This document shows positions 44,191 through 52,350 of a stretch of 64,000 nt of DNA, one piece after another. The stretch covers positions 198,118 through 262,117 of the forward strand of contig JAFEBP010000001.1 in NCBI GenBank assembly GCA_018242605.1, read 5' to 3'. This stretch comes from Planctomycetota bacterium. Lineage in GTDB: Bacteria; Planctomycetota; Phycisphaerae; Phycisphaerales; UBA1924. How positions within the stretch are numbered: the stretch's first letter is position 1; every line of letters starts with the position of its first letter. The translations under genes and the position numbers were made by a program. Below the pieces are notes generated by a model. That model did not search any database. It worked only from the letters and a program-made list of their open reading frames with translations, and had not been told where the DNA came from.

Positions 44191-45702
44191 ATGCTGAGAC
44201 AACTTGTTGTAACGACTTTGGTTTCGGTGATTATCAGCACGATGGCGCTCGCTCAGTGTGGACCGGATACAGGCGATCAGGATTGCGATGGGATCGCAGA
44301 CACCGAAGAGGCTCGACTGCTTCAACTATTCGCTCCCACCTTTGTACTGGATACCCAGCGCAATGGGCCGCGGGAGGGTGTTGGTATTCCTGAGACCGTT
44401 ACGCGCCTCGTTCAGCACGCCGTATTTCGAGAGTCCCTCCCACCTCCACAGACCTTCCGCGACTATGCGTTTTCATCTGTCGCAGAAGCGGCTGCGTTCA
44501 TGCGCAGTCGAGATGATAGAGGAGCCGGTCTGCGGGCGAGGCATACGGACGGGGACTTTCGCTGGGGATACAGCAACATATCGGGCGGCGAGTCAAGTTG
44601 GCCCGACGCGATAGCTCGCAACGACGGCCTGTATGGGCGAGTATGGCGGCCGTGGGAAGCTTATCCAGATATTTATTCAGTCCAGTACTTCGTCTATTTG
44701 ACGTGGAATGAAACGACAGTGTCCGGTGGAGAGGGCAACCACGAAGGGGATTGGTTGTGCGTCGACTTCGGTGTAGACCTGCGCGCGAATCCACAGTACC
44801 CGACGATACTGCATGCCATCTATCACAACCACGGTAGGCAGTTCTTTGTCGAACCCCGGTGCCTTGAGTTCGAGGATGGCCATCCGATGGTATACCCGGA
44901 AAACGGGGTAAATGAAGCTTGGCCGGCCCGTGGACAAGGCGTAGGCTGGGCGACCGGACAAAGCTGGCCGGCGCGAGACGGATTCGCCGCGAATCAGAAT
45001 TTTGACTATGAGGGAAGTGCCTATACGTCTGAAGGTCTCTCCTGTCGCGATCACCTGGGCCAAGGCAACCGCTGGGAGACCTACAGACATTCAATTAAGA
45101 ATATTGGCGAGGCATCGTCGTATAATATGTGCAGCCCGGTAGGGCAGTTTCCAAGTGTGCGGTCGCTGTGCGGGGATGAAGGGACTTTTTTGCTGTTGTA
45201 TCAGGGCCGCTACGGGGATCGTGGCGAAGGGGACTTCTACGAGGGCGATCCCCCACGTTCGCCGGTTTATCAGGCGAAGTTGTGGTCACGCAGTTGGAAA
45301 GTCAATACGGATGGTCAGCATTTGGGCCCGTGGGCGGCCTGCACGCCCTTGATCCCAGGCGATTCGGTTGATCCATTCGACTTCCCAGTTCAGAACTGTG
45401 CGCCCGGCGATGTACCGATCCGCACGTATCATTACTGCTTGTGGTCGTCGCCTGGGCACGTTTTTTATCTGCCGCCACGGCCTGCAGTTGGCGAAGGCCT
45501 CCATTTCTACGTTCAATTTGGTGGTACGCCAAACGTGGAAGGCACGTCGGATAGACCATATTCGTCATTTGAGGAGGCTATCTACCGAGTGCCGCAAGGA
45601 AGCGATGTTCGCATGACGTCTGGCGTGTCATTGTTTCGAGGCTCAATCACCAAATCACTCACTCTTCGATCATCGGGCGGCCCGGTCACCATCGGTCGGT
45701 GA
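44191..45702 (+). CDS. Exported protein with HEGDW-type (Vps62-like) region and C-terminal GGPVTIG motif
   Basis: The 503-residue protein has a signal peptide (cleavage near MALA-QC, residue 22). A calcium-binding-like DTGDQDCDGIAD follows, then LFAPTFVLD and, around residue 180-205, NHEGDWLCVDFGVD and ILHAIYHNHGRQFF. This resembles the WHEGDWE region of Vps62-related and necrosis-inducing-type secreted proteins. The last residues, SLTLRSSGGPVTIGR, form a short beta-roll motif found at C termini of secreted bacterial proteins. It starts 14 bp after paralogue 4, with AAGGAA as ribosome-binding site. The catalytic role is unproven. Confidence 0.7.
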   Translation: MLRQLVVTTLVSVIISTMALAQCGPDTGDQDCDGIADTEEARLLQLFAPTFVLDTQRNGPREGVGIPETVTRLVQHAVFRESLPPPQTFRDYAFSSVAEAAAFMRSRDDRGAGLRARHTDGDFRWGYSNISGGESSWPDAIARNDGLYGRVWRPWEAYPDIYSVQYFVYLTWNETTVSGGEGNHEGDWLCVDFGVDLRANPQYPTILHAIYHNHGRQFFVEPRCLEFEDGHPMVYPENGVNEAWPARGQGVGWATGQSWPARDGFAANQNFDYEGSAYTSEGLSCRDHLGQGNRWETYRHSIKNIGEASSYNMCSPVGQFPSVRSLCGDEGTFLLLYQGRYGDRGEGDFYEGDPPRSPVYQAKLWSRSWKVNTDGQHLGPWAACTPLIPGDSVDPFDFPVQNCAPGDVPIRTYHYCLWSSPGHVFYLPPRPAVGEGLHFYVQFGGTPNVEGTSDRPYSSFEEAIYRVPQGSDVRMTSGVSLFRGSITKSLTLRSSGGPVTIGR

Positions 45703-45725
45703 TAGATGCACAGGGCTCAAATCAT

Positions 45726-46772
45726 ATGATACGGCAGTTATGCACAATGCTGATTGTCGCGATCGCATCGCTTGCGACATCTGTCGATGCGCAGCCAAAC
45801 GACAACCGCGGCGAAGTCAGATTGAATCAGCCAGTCTACAAGTCCAACCACAACAGCTTCTCCCGTGGCGTACCGCTCAACATTATGGTGGACGACTACA
45901 ACGTTTGGTCTATCGAGCTGGACCTTTATTGGTCGGGCGCGAACGTACGCATCAACCACGATTGCATATCTGACAACGATCGCACATTGGCGTCGTGGCT
46001 GAGCGAACTCGGGATGGCGACCACTGCGGGCAGCCGGATCAACATGATCTACCTTCAGATGAAGTGCAGGAGCGATTGGCCTGAACGAGACTCTTATCTC
46101 GCGCTGCTGGAAGTTGCCGTCGCGCAGTCCCTCGGAACGGCGGCATGCTACCCCGTGTCCGAGTTCATTGACCTGGATGACTCCAGTTGGCCGTCCTTTC
46201 AAGAACTGAATCGCCGCGGGTATCGGTATGTCGTCTTTCTGGATGAGACAGACGTTCGCCGCGCGGGTGATTCGCTGGCGCACGACTTTTTCTTCGGGGT
46301 CGTTCAGCCGGAGAATCCTCCACCAGCGATCGTGCCCAGTATGGCACTCATGGAGGTTCGCGGCGGTCACGACGGATCGAACGATTATCCCTGGCCTACG
46401 CCCCTAGATTCCCGATGGATGCATCGGTTCTATCCCACCGAGAATTGTGCTCGCAGCGATGGTCCATATTGGGAAACCGGCGTATCGCGTGGCTTTAATC
46501 TGGTAGCGACCGACTGCATTGATTCAGAGCACACGTTTGACGCACGAACACAATCACCGTCTCCTGTGTTTGTGGACAATCGTGCAATCGCGGTTCACCA
46601 GTGGGGAACTCACGCTTTTCCTTTTACATCGGTGGCCGCCGGTGTGCAACGAGCCTCGCCGATGGTGGAGGTTCGGATTCACTCTGGAACTTACTTGTTG
46701 TCCGGCGTAGCGACGTTCTCCAACCCGTGCCGTCTGACTGCCGAGGGCGGACCTGTGACCATTGGCCATTGA
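45726..46772 (+). CDS. Exported PI-PLC-superfamily-like phosphodiesterase with C-terminal GGPVTIG motif
   Basis: The 348-residue protein has a signal peptide (cleavage near SVDA-QP, residue 22). Residues 39-80 match the entry of the phosphoinositide phospholipase C fold: KSNHNSFSRG with His42, SIELDLYW (Glu64, Asp66) and VRINHDC with His78. A helical SWLSELGMATTAG and INMIYLQMK follow as in the barrel's next strands. Known enzymes have SHNS; here it is NHNS, with the catalytic His kept. The C terminus is CRLTAEGGPVTIGH. A GTG at 45699 overlaps the previous stop, but the ATG at 45726 starts the signal peptide. Confidence 0.7.
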   Translation: MIRQLCTMLIVAIASLATSVDAQPNDNRGEVRLNQPVYKSNHNSFSRGVPLNIMVDDYNVWSIELDLYWSGANVRINHDCISDNDRTLASWLSELGMATTAGSRINMIYLQMKCRSDWPERDSYLALLEVAVAQSLGTAACYPVSEFIDLDDSSWPSFQELNRRGYRYVVFLDETDVRRAGDSLAHDFFFGVVQPENPPPAIVPSMALMEVRGGHDGSNDYPWPTPLDSRWMHRFYPTENCARSDGPYWETGVSRGFNLVATDCIDSEHTFDARTQSPSPVFVDNRAIAVHQWGTHAFPFTSVAAGVQRASPMVEVRIHSGTYLLSGVATFSNPCRLTAEGGPVTIGH

Positions 46773-46785
46773 GAGGATAACTTCC

Positions 46786-47172
46786 ATGCGAGTTCTCACA
46801 AGTTTCGTTCCATTGCTCGTGGCCTTTCCGGCATTTGCGCAGCCCGCCAGCCAAGCAGTTTTCCTTTCCTCAGGAGGTACTCTTACTGCGAGCGGGGACC
46901 TAGTTGTCATAGGGCATGCATTCATTGGTCGGATCGAGAGTCCCACTACATCTGCCCACCTCGGCATCGTCCCGATACTCACCTCCGGGGATGCCCAACC
47001 CTGTTACGCCGACTTCAACCAAGACGGCGGTATCGATGGGACCGATGTCGAGGCCTTCTTCTACGCGTGGGAAGGGGGCAATGCAGCCTCCGATGTGAAC
47101 CAGGATGGCGGGATCGACGGTGCCGACGTCGAGACGTTCTTCGCCGCGTGGGAAGCCGGCGGGTGCGGTTAA
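46786..47172 (+). CDS. Small exported GC-type dockerin protein
   Basis: This 128-residue product is little more than a signal peptide (cleavage near AFAQP, residue 19), a 55-residue linker containing SSGGTLTASGDLVVIGHAFI, and two EF-hand-like repeats (DFNQDGGIDGTDV, DVNQDGGIDGADV) ending WEAGGCG. The linker resembles the GGPVTIG beta-roll tails of the two preceding genes. It is the last gene of the seven-gene operon, 13 bp after the previous stop, and the only member with a dockerin, so it may tether the other products. Confidence 0.8.
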   Translation: MRVLTSFVPLLVAFPAFAQPASQAVFLSSGGTLTASGDLVVIGHAFIGRIESPTTSAHLGIVPILTSGDAQPCYADFNQDGGIDGTDVEAFFYAWEGGNAASDVNQDGGIDGADVETFFAAWEAGGCG

Positions 47173-47202
47173 GTTCGCCCCGGGAGCCGAGTCAAGCCCA
47201 AC

Positions 47203-48042
47203 TCAGCGGTTGATCCCCGCGAGCATGGAGTCGACGGCGTCCCAATAGCGTTGCTGCGAGGACAGCGCGGCGTTGTGGGAGCCGTCGAGTTCCACCAGCT
47301 TCGCGCGTGGGTTGAGCGCCGCGAGCCGCTGCCCGTGCGAGAAGGGCACGATCTCATCGTTGCGGCTGTGCAAGATGAGGATCGGGCAGGCGAGGCCGGG
47401 CAGGACGTGGTCCGTGCGGTACGGGTTGGTCACCAGCAGTGGCGGCGCGCCGTAACGCCAGGAGAACGATGCCACGCTGGTGAACGGTGATTCGAGAATG
47501 ATCGCTTCGGGAGGCGCTTTCAACGCCGCGGCGGTCTGCGCTGCCACGCCCGTTCCCAGCGATCGCCCGTGGAGGATTGTGCGGCTTGGATCGATGCCAG
47601 CGTGTTTGCGTGCTTCATCAATGAGGGCCAAGACGTCGCCGACGATCCCAGTCTGCGTCGGAGTGCCTCCGCTGCGTCCATAGCCTCGGTATTCGGGGAG
47701 CAGGACGGCGTAGCCGCGGGAGCGCCAATGCTCGGCATTGTCCAGGCAGTGGTCGATGAGCTCGGCGTTGCCGTGGGTGAGCACCACCAGCGCGGCTGCA
47801 GCCGCGTTCGGAGCGTTCCGTCGTTGCAAAAGCCATCCCTCGACGCGGGCGCCGGGCTGACGCTCGACCCACAATCGCTCGACGCCCGCCGGGATCATTG
47901 AGTCCGGCAGCGGCGGCCCGGCCATGTTCGGCAGGTACAGCATCCGTCCCTGCATGAGAAACAGGATGAGGCACCACGCGAAGTAGATGAGCCCCAGTTG
48001 GATCAGCACGCGACGAACCCACTTCTTGCGCTTGCCAGGCAT
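47203..48042 (-). CDS. Membrane-anchored alpha/beta hydrolase (BEM46/S33-like)
   Basis: The 279-residue protein has one N-terminal transmembrane segment (about residues 12-32). The hydrolase core has VVLTHGNAELIDH, nucleophile GRSLGTG, acid in SRNDEIVP and His in DGSHNA. It matches the BEM46/ABHD13-type group of serine hydrolases, whose substrates are mostly unknown. The ATG at 48042 gives a basic MPGKRKKW start before the membrane segment; no clear ribosome-binding site. It converges with the seven-gene operon. Confidence 0.85.
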   Translation of the reverse strand: MPGKRKKWVRRVLIQLGLIYFAWCLILFLMQGRMLYLPNMAGPPLPDSMIPAGVERLWVERQPGARVEGWLLQRRNAPNAAAAALVVLTHGNAELIDHCLDNAEHWRSRGYAVLLPEYRGYGRSGGTPTQTGIVGDVLALIDEARKHAGIDPSRTILHGRSLGTGVAAQTAAALKAPPEAIILESPFTSVASFSWRYGAPPLLVTNPYRTDHVLPGLACPILILHSRNDEIVPFSHGQRLAALNPRAKLVELDGSHNAALSSQQRYWDAVDSMLAGINR

Positions 48043-48432
48043 GGGGAGTATGGACACGCATGAGGATAGTGCCGCTGCGGAATCGTGATTCCCGGCGTCG
48101 TCACGAAGTCGGGGTCCCGGGGTACACGAGACATAGCGCACTTGAACCAACCGCCGAGCTCGTCGACGGTCCTCAACCCTCTCAAGAGAGCGCCGAGTCA
48201 CAGGGAATCTGCAAGTGCGCATCCACGCCTCGCTGGTCGTCCGAGAACGTCAAGTGCCCAGCCGAACGGTGAATCCGGGATTTCGTGGGCACAATAACTC
48301 CCCGACAGCGCTTCACTGTAAGTTCCGGTCCCCCGCGGCATAGCATCGCAATAGCAAAGCCTTGACACGCACGCACGCTGCCGGTATGTTACAGCTTGCT
48401 TCTCGCGGCACGCCGCGTGAGCGGGAGAATCC
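48043..48432. other. Divergent intergenic region upstream of the tandem-lectin gene
   Basis: No gene is supported in these 390 bp. The right end holds the strong promoter at 48362-48390 and the ribosome-binding site GGGAG just before 48433. Nothing else stands out. Confidence 0.5.
48362..48390 (+). promoter_or_regulatory. Strong sigma70-type promoter for the tandem-lectin gene
   Basis: A perfect TTGACA (48362-48367) and TATGTT (48385-48390) are spaced by 17 bp, 42 bp before the ATG. Confidence 0.65.
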
Positions 48433-50319
48433 ATGATGAATCGCTTTCTTGCCGCCTGTTTGTTGTGCGCTGCCGCTGCGCCCGCGATGGCCCAGTGCAG
48501 CGCCAACTTCTCGTACACCGATTTCTCGCCCCTGGGTGGTCCGATTTCTGATCTACGTTTGAATGGCAGCGCGGCGCTGCAGGATGGTGTCCTGCGGCTG
48601 ACCCCCAACGCTGTCGGGCAATCCGGCGCGGCGTGGTACCAGTTGTCGCGGGCGGCGGTAGGAAACGGGTTCGACGTGCGATTCCGATTCCGCATCGCGG
48701 ATGGCTCGGCGGACGGCTTTGCGTTTGTCATCCAGAACGAGTCGACCGCCGCGCTCGGCGGCACCGGGAGCGATCTGGGGTATGGCGGCATCACGCGGTC
48801 GCTCGCGGTGGAGTTCGACACGTTCGGCTTCTCTGATGAGTTTGGCACTCCGCACATCAGCATTCAGACCCGCGGCAACGGCGCCAACGAAACATCTGAT
48901 TCCAGTTCTCTGGGGCACGTACTGATCGGTACCGACATCGCTGACGGTGTTCCGCACGACGTGCAGGTCTCTTACCAGCCCGGTCTTCTCACGGTTGTAA
49001 TGGACAACGGCACCGCGGCCCTGAGCGTGCCGCTCGATCTGCACACTCTCAACGGTGACGACATTCTGTTCGACGACGGGCCAGGCGAGTGCGCATGGAT
49101 CGGCTTCACCGCGGCGACGGGCGGCGCGACCGCCAACCAGGAGATTCTCTCCTGGTCATGCGAGGACGAGAGCCAGCCCGAATGTAGCGGGGCGGCGAAC
49201 TTCCCAGATTTTTCGGATTCCAGCCACTTCAACTTCGTTGGGGCCGCGCACCCCACGGAGAATGTCCTTCGGCTGACCGATGCGGAATCCGGTCAGGCCG
49301 GCGCCGCGTGGTACATCGACTCGATGGCATCCCTGGGAGACGGATTCGCGACCGATTTCACGTTCCGCATTACGGAGGGCTGCGCAGACGGACTGGCGTT
49401 CGTGATCCAGAAGGAGAGCGTTGGCGCCATCGGCGACGGAGGAAGCGGCTTGGGCTATGCATCCAACGGCGGCGCCGGAATCAGCCGGTGCCTCGCGGTG
49501 GAGTTTGACACGTTCGGTTTCTCCGACGAGTTCGGCACGCCGCATGTGAGCGTGCAGTCCGCCGGCAACGCGCCCAACGAGTACTCGGATTCGTATTCAC
49601 TGGGGCATCTGGTGCTCAGCAGCATTGACCTGTGCGACGGCGAACCTCACACGGCCCGCATCGAGTACATCCCCGGACTGATGCGTATCACCGTCGATGG
49701 TTTGTTGTCCTTCGACACGCCGGTCGACCTCCACGACATCCTGGGTGACGACATCCTGTTTCAGGAGGTCTTCAGCCAATGCGGGTACGTCGGTTTCACC
49801 GCAGGCACGGGCGGCGCGGTCGCCAAACAGGACATTCTCTCCTGGTCGATGGACGACACGTTTACAGGTGGCGGTTGCGTTCCGCCCGCCTTCATTGAGT
49901 TTCCCGACTCCTCGGTTCGAATCTCCGGCCAACGGGCTGAGTTCACCATGAACGCCTCGGGCTCCGGGCCGTTCACGTATTCGTGGTCCCTCAACTCCTT
50001 CCCGCTCGAAGATGGCGGTCGGATCAGCGGCGCGCATACCAACACGCTCGTCATCGACCCAATCCTGCCTTCAGAGTCTGGCCAACTCGATTTCACCATC
50101 GGCAATGTCTGCGGGAGCACGAGCAGCGGATTCGAGTTGTTCGTCTCCTGCTATGGCGACTTCAATCAAGACGGTGGCATTGATGGCTCCGATGTGGACG
50201 CCTTCTTTGCGGCGTGGGAAGCGGGCGACGCGTCCGCAGATGTCAATCTTGACGGCGGCGTGGACGGCGGCGATGTGGCAACGTTCTTCGCCGCATGGGA
50301 GGCGGGCGGTTGCTTCTGA
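48433..50319 (+). CDS. Secreted tandem L-type lectin-like protein with Ig-like domain and GC-type dockerin
   Basis: The 628-residue protein has a signal peptide (cleavage near PAMA-QC, residue 21) and two L-type (legume-like) lectin domains. Each has the DGFAFVIQNE/DGLAFVIQKE strand, LGYGGI-type loop, SLAVEFDTFGFSDEFGTPH and a closing GFTAATGGATANQEILSW. An Ig-like domain and two EF-hand-like repeats follow, ending WEAGGCF, one residue past the usual Cys. L-type lectins bind oligosaccharides; the sugar is not predictable here. The copies are about 235 residues apart and probably arose by internal duplication. Confidence 0.88.
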   Translation: MMNRFLAACLLCAAAAPAMAQCSANFSYTDFSPLGGPISDLRLNGSAALQDGVLRLTPNAVGQSGAAWYQLSRAAVGNGFDVRFRFRIADGSADGFAFVIQNESTAALGGTGSDLGYGGITRSLAVEFDTFGFSDEFGTPHISIQTRGNGANETSDSSSLGHVLIGTDIADGVPHDVQVSYQPGLLTVVMDNGTAALSVPLDLHTLNGDDILFDDGPGECAWIGFTAATGGATANQEILSWSCEDESQPECSGAANFPDFSDSSHFNFVGAAHPTENVLRLTDAESGQAGAAWYIDSMASLGDGFATDFTFRITEGCADGLAFVIQKESVGAIGDGGSGLGYASNGGAGISRCLAVEFDTFGFSDEFGTPHVSVQSAGNAPNEYSDSYSLGHLVLSSIDLCDGEPHTARIEYIPGLMRITVDGLLSFDTPVDLHDILGDDILFQEVFSQCGYVGFTAGTGGAVAKQDILSWSMDDTFTGGGCVPPAFIEFPDSSVRISGQRAEFTMNASGSGPFTYSWSLNSFPLEDGGRISGAHTNTLVIDPILPSESGQLDFTIGNVCGSTSSGFELFVSCYGDFNQDGGIDGSDVDAFFAAWEAGDASADVNLDGGVDGGDVATFFAAWEAGGCF

Positions 50320-50493
50320 CGTCAGTTGATCTGCGTTCGCCTGGGCGTGTGACTTAGAACCGGCATCACCCTCTCAAGACTGCGAGCGCGCAGTTCGGCG
50401 GTGGCAGACTACCGCCGCGTGGTCTTGATCGTATTTTGATAGGCACTGCCGCGGAATCGAGCTTCTTTATTTTTAAATGCTGAAGAAATGGAC

Positions 50494-50522
50494 TTGACTT
50501 TAGGTCCAATTATCGCCATAAT
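50494..50522 (+). promoter_or_regulatory. Sigma70-type promoter for the PEP-CTERM-type gene
   Basis: TTGACT (50494-50499) and CATAAT (50517-50522) are spaced by 17 bp in an AT-rich island, 50 bp before the ATG at 50572. Confidence 0.55.
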
Positions 50523-50571
50523 TGTTTGCAGAGACGGTTACAGAGATTTCATCAAAAACGGAGAGAGACAC

Positions 50572-52290
50572 ATGAAGACCCGGTCCGACGCGTTTGGTCA
50601 GGTTTGCGCCATTTCGGCCCTCCTGGTGGCAGCCGCTTCCACAGCCCACGGCATCGTGACGTACAACGCCATCGCCCTTACTGGGACCGATGGCGTTTGG
50701 GGCCCCGGAATGGGTGCCGGAGTCACGTTCCAGAACATTGGCCAGCAGCAACCGACCATCAACTCGTACGGCAAGGTCGTTTTCCGTGCCACCACATCCG
50801 CTGCCGGAAACCCCCAGGGCGTGTTCCTGCACTCCAGCGGCGGGAATGCGAATGTCGCGATCGCCGGCGGATCTCGACCCGGCGGCGGCACTTACCCGAC
50901 CGGCAGCGACGGCATCTTCAACTCCACGTGCGTGAACGACTCGGGTGACTGGGCCTTCCGGGTGGGCGCCAGCACCGGCCTCTTCGCGAGCAGCGGCGGC
51001 GTTCCGGGCCGCACCATGCTCACCGGCGATGCCGCCCCCGACACCGGCGGCGCGACCTATTCGAGCGTCGCCAGCGGCACTCCTTTGTTCAACAGCGCCG
51101 GCCAGAGTGGGTACGTCGGCAACTTGACCGTCGGCACCGGGTCGCCCGCGGTCGTGATTTCCGGGGCCACCGCCAACTCAGCGGGCGTTTGGGTCGGCAC
51201 CCCCGGCAACGTCCACTTGGCGCTTCGTCAGAACGACTCTGTTCTCTCGCTGGACGCGGGCGGCGCCGTGCGGGTGGGCACGCTTCAGGCCAGCTCGATG
51301 GCCATTAACGGCTCCGGCCGTTACGTCATCACCACGGCCCTGCAGGGCACCGTGACGACCGGCAACGGCGCCGGCAGCAACGCCTCGATGATCGCAACTA
51401 ACCGCAACGGTTCGCTCGAGGTGATCGCCCGCGTCGGCAATGCCGCGCCCGATGCCAACGGCGTCCCCAGCGCCACCGATATCTATCGCAACTTCTCCAC
51501 CAGTTCGATCGGCTTCAACGATGCCGGCCGAATCGTCTTCTCCTCCTCGATCCGCAACGCCGCGGGCACGCAGACCGCGACCGGCGCTCTCTTCAGCGAC
51601 ACCATCGGGGGCACCATGCGTCTGCTGGCCAAGTCCGGCAACGCCATGCCGACGATCTACTCCGGGTCCGGCGCCGCCCTCTCGGAGTTCAACGGTTTGA
51701 ACTGGGGCTTCGGCTTCAGCAACACGATGATCAATGGCGCCGGAACGATCATCACCAACGCCGGGCTCGCCAACACCGGCGCCTCCAATAACACCAACGC
51801 CGTGTTGCTCATGGACTCCTCCGGTATTTTCACGAAAGTCGTTCGCGACAACGATGTGGCTATCGTCAACGGCGCTCCCCTGGGCGGAGATGCGTTCTTC
51901 AACAGCATCTCGAGCGTTCAACTCAACAACGCCGGGCAGGTCGCCTTCAACGCGACGCTTCGCGGCAATGGCGTGAGCGCCGGTCTCGGGAACGGCTCGG
52001 TGCTCTTCGGCTGGGACCGCACGCTCGGTCTGCAGTTGATCGCCCGCACGGGCGACAGTTTCGAGGTCTCTCCGGGCGTCTTCCGCACGATCAGCACGAT
52101 CGGCGGTCTCGCCAACTCGGGTGGTCAGGATGGTCGCCTCGGTAACCTCAACAACTACGGTCTGCTCGCCTTTGAACTCGACTTCTCCGACGGCAGCTCG
52201 GGCATCTTCACCGCCGCCATCCCCGAGCCCGGCGTCATGTCAGCGTTCGGCATCCTCGCGATCGCGAGTGGTCGCCGCCGTCGTCGCTGA
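50572..52290 (+). CDS. Exported NxxGxxxF tandem-repeat protein with PEP-CTERM-type sorting signal
   Basis: The 572-residue protein has a signal peptide (cleavage near STAHG, residue 26). Its body repeats a short motif NxxGxxxF at roughly 50-70-residue intervals: INSYGKVVF, VNDSGDWAF, FNDAGRIVF, LNNAGQVAF, LNNYGLLAF. This matches the 'choice-of-anchor tandem repeat NxxGxxAF' group. The C terminus is IPEPGVMSAFGILAIASGRR, then more Arg: PEP motif, hydrophobic helix and basic cluster, the PEP-CTERM signal processed by exosortases. It is the only protein in the window with this signal instead of a dockerin. GGAGAG precedes the ATG. Function unknown. Confidence 0.85.
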   Translation: MKTRSDAFGQVCAISALLVAAASTAHGIVTYNAIALTGTDGVWGPGMGAGVTFQNIGQQQPTINSYGKVVFRATTSAAGNPQGVFLHSSGGNANVAIAGGSRPGGGTYPTGSDGIFNSTCVNDSGDWAFRVGASTGLFASSGGVPGRTMLTGDAAPDTGGATYSSVASGTPLFNSAGQSGYVGNLTVGTGSPAVVISGATANSAGVWVGTPGNVHLALRQNDSVLSLDAGGAVRVGTLQASSMAINGSGRYVITTALQGTVTTGNGAGSNASMIATNRNGSLEVIARVGNAAPDANGVPSATDIYRNFSTSSIGFNDAGRIVFSSSIRNAAGTQTATGALFSDTIGGTMRLLAKSGNAMPTIYSGSGAALSEFNGLNWGFGFSNTMINGAGTIITNAGLANTGASNNTNAVLLMDSSGIFTKVVRDNDVAIVNGAPLGGDAFFNSISSVQLNNAGQVAFNATLRGNGVSAGLGNGSVLFGWDRTLGLQLIARTGDSFEVSPGVFRTISTIGGLANSGGQDGRLGNLNNYGLLAFELDFSDGSSGIFTAAIPEPGVMSAFGILAIASGRRRRR

Positions 52291-52296
52291 ATCCCC

Positions 52297-52327
52297 GGGC
52301 CGCCCCGTGACGGGCGGCCCTTCTCTC
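52297..52327 (+). terminator. Rho-independent terminator-like hairpin
   Basis: GGGCCGCCC (52297-52305) pairs perfectly with GGGCGGCCC (52312-52320) around a 6-nt loop and is followed by TTCTCTC. It lies 7 bp after the stop of the PEP-CTERM gene and 31 bp before the next start, so it may terminate fully or reduce read-through. Confidence 0.6.
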
Positions 52328-52350
52328 ACTCTCGATACGGAGTCCACCTG

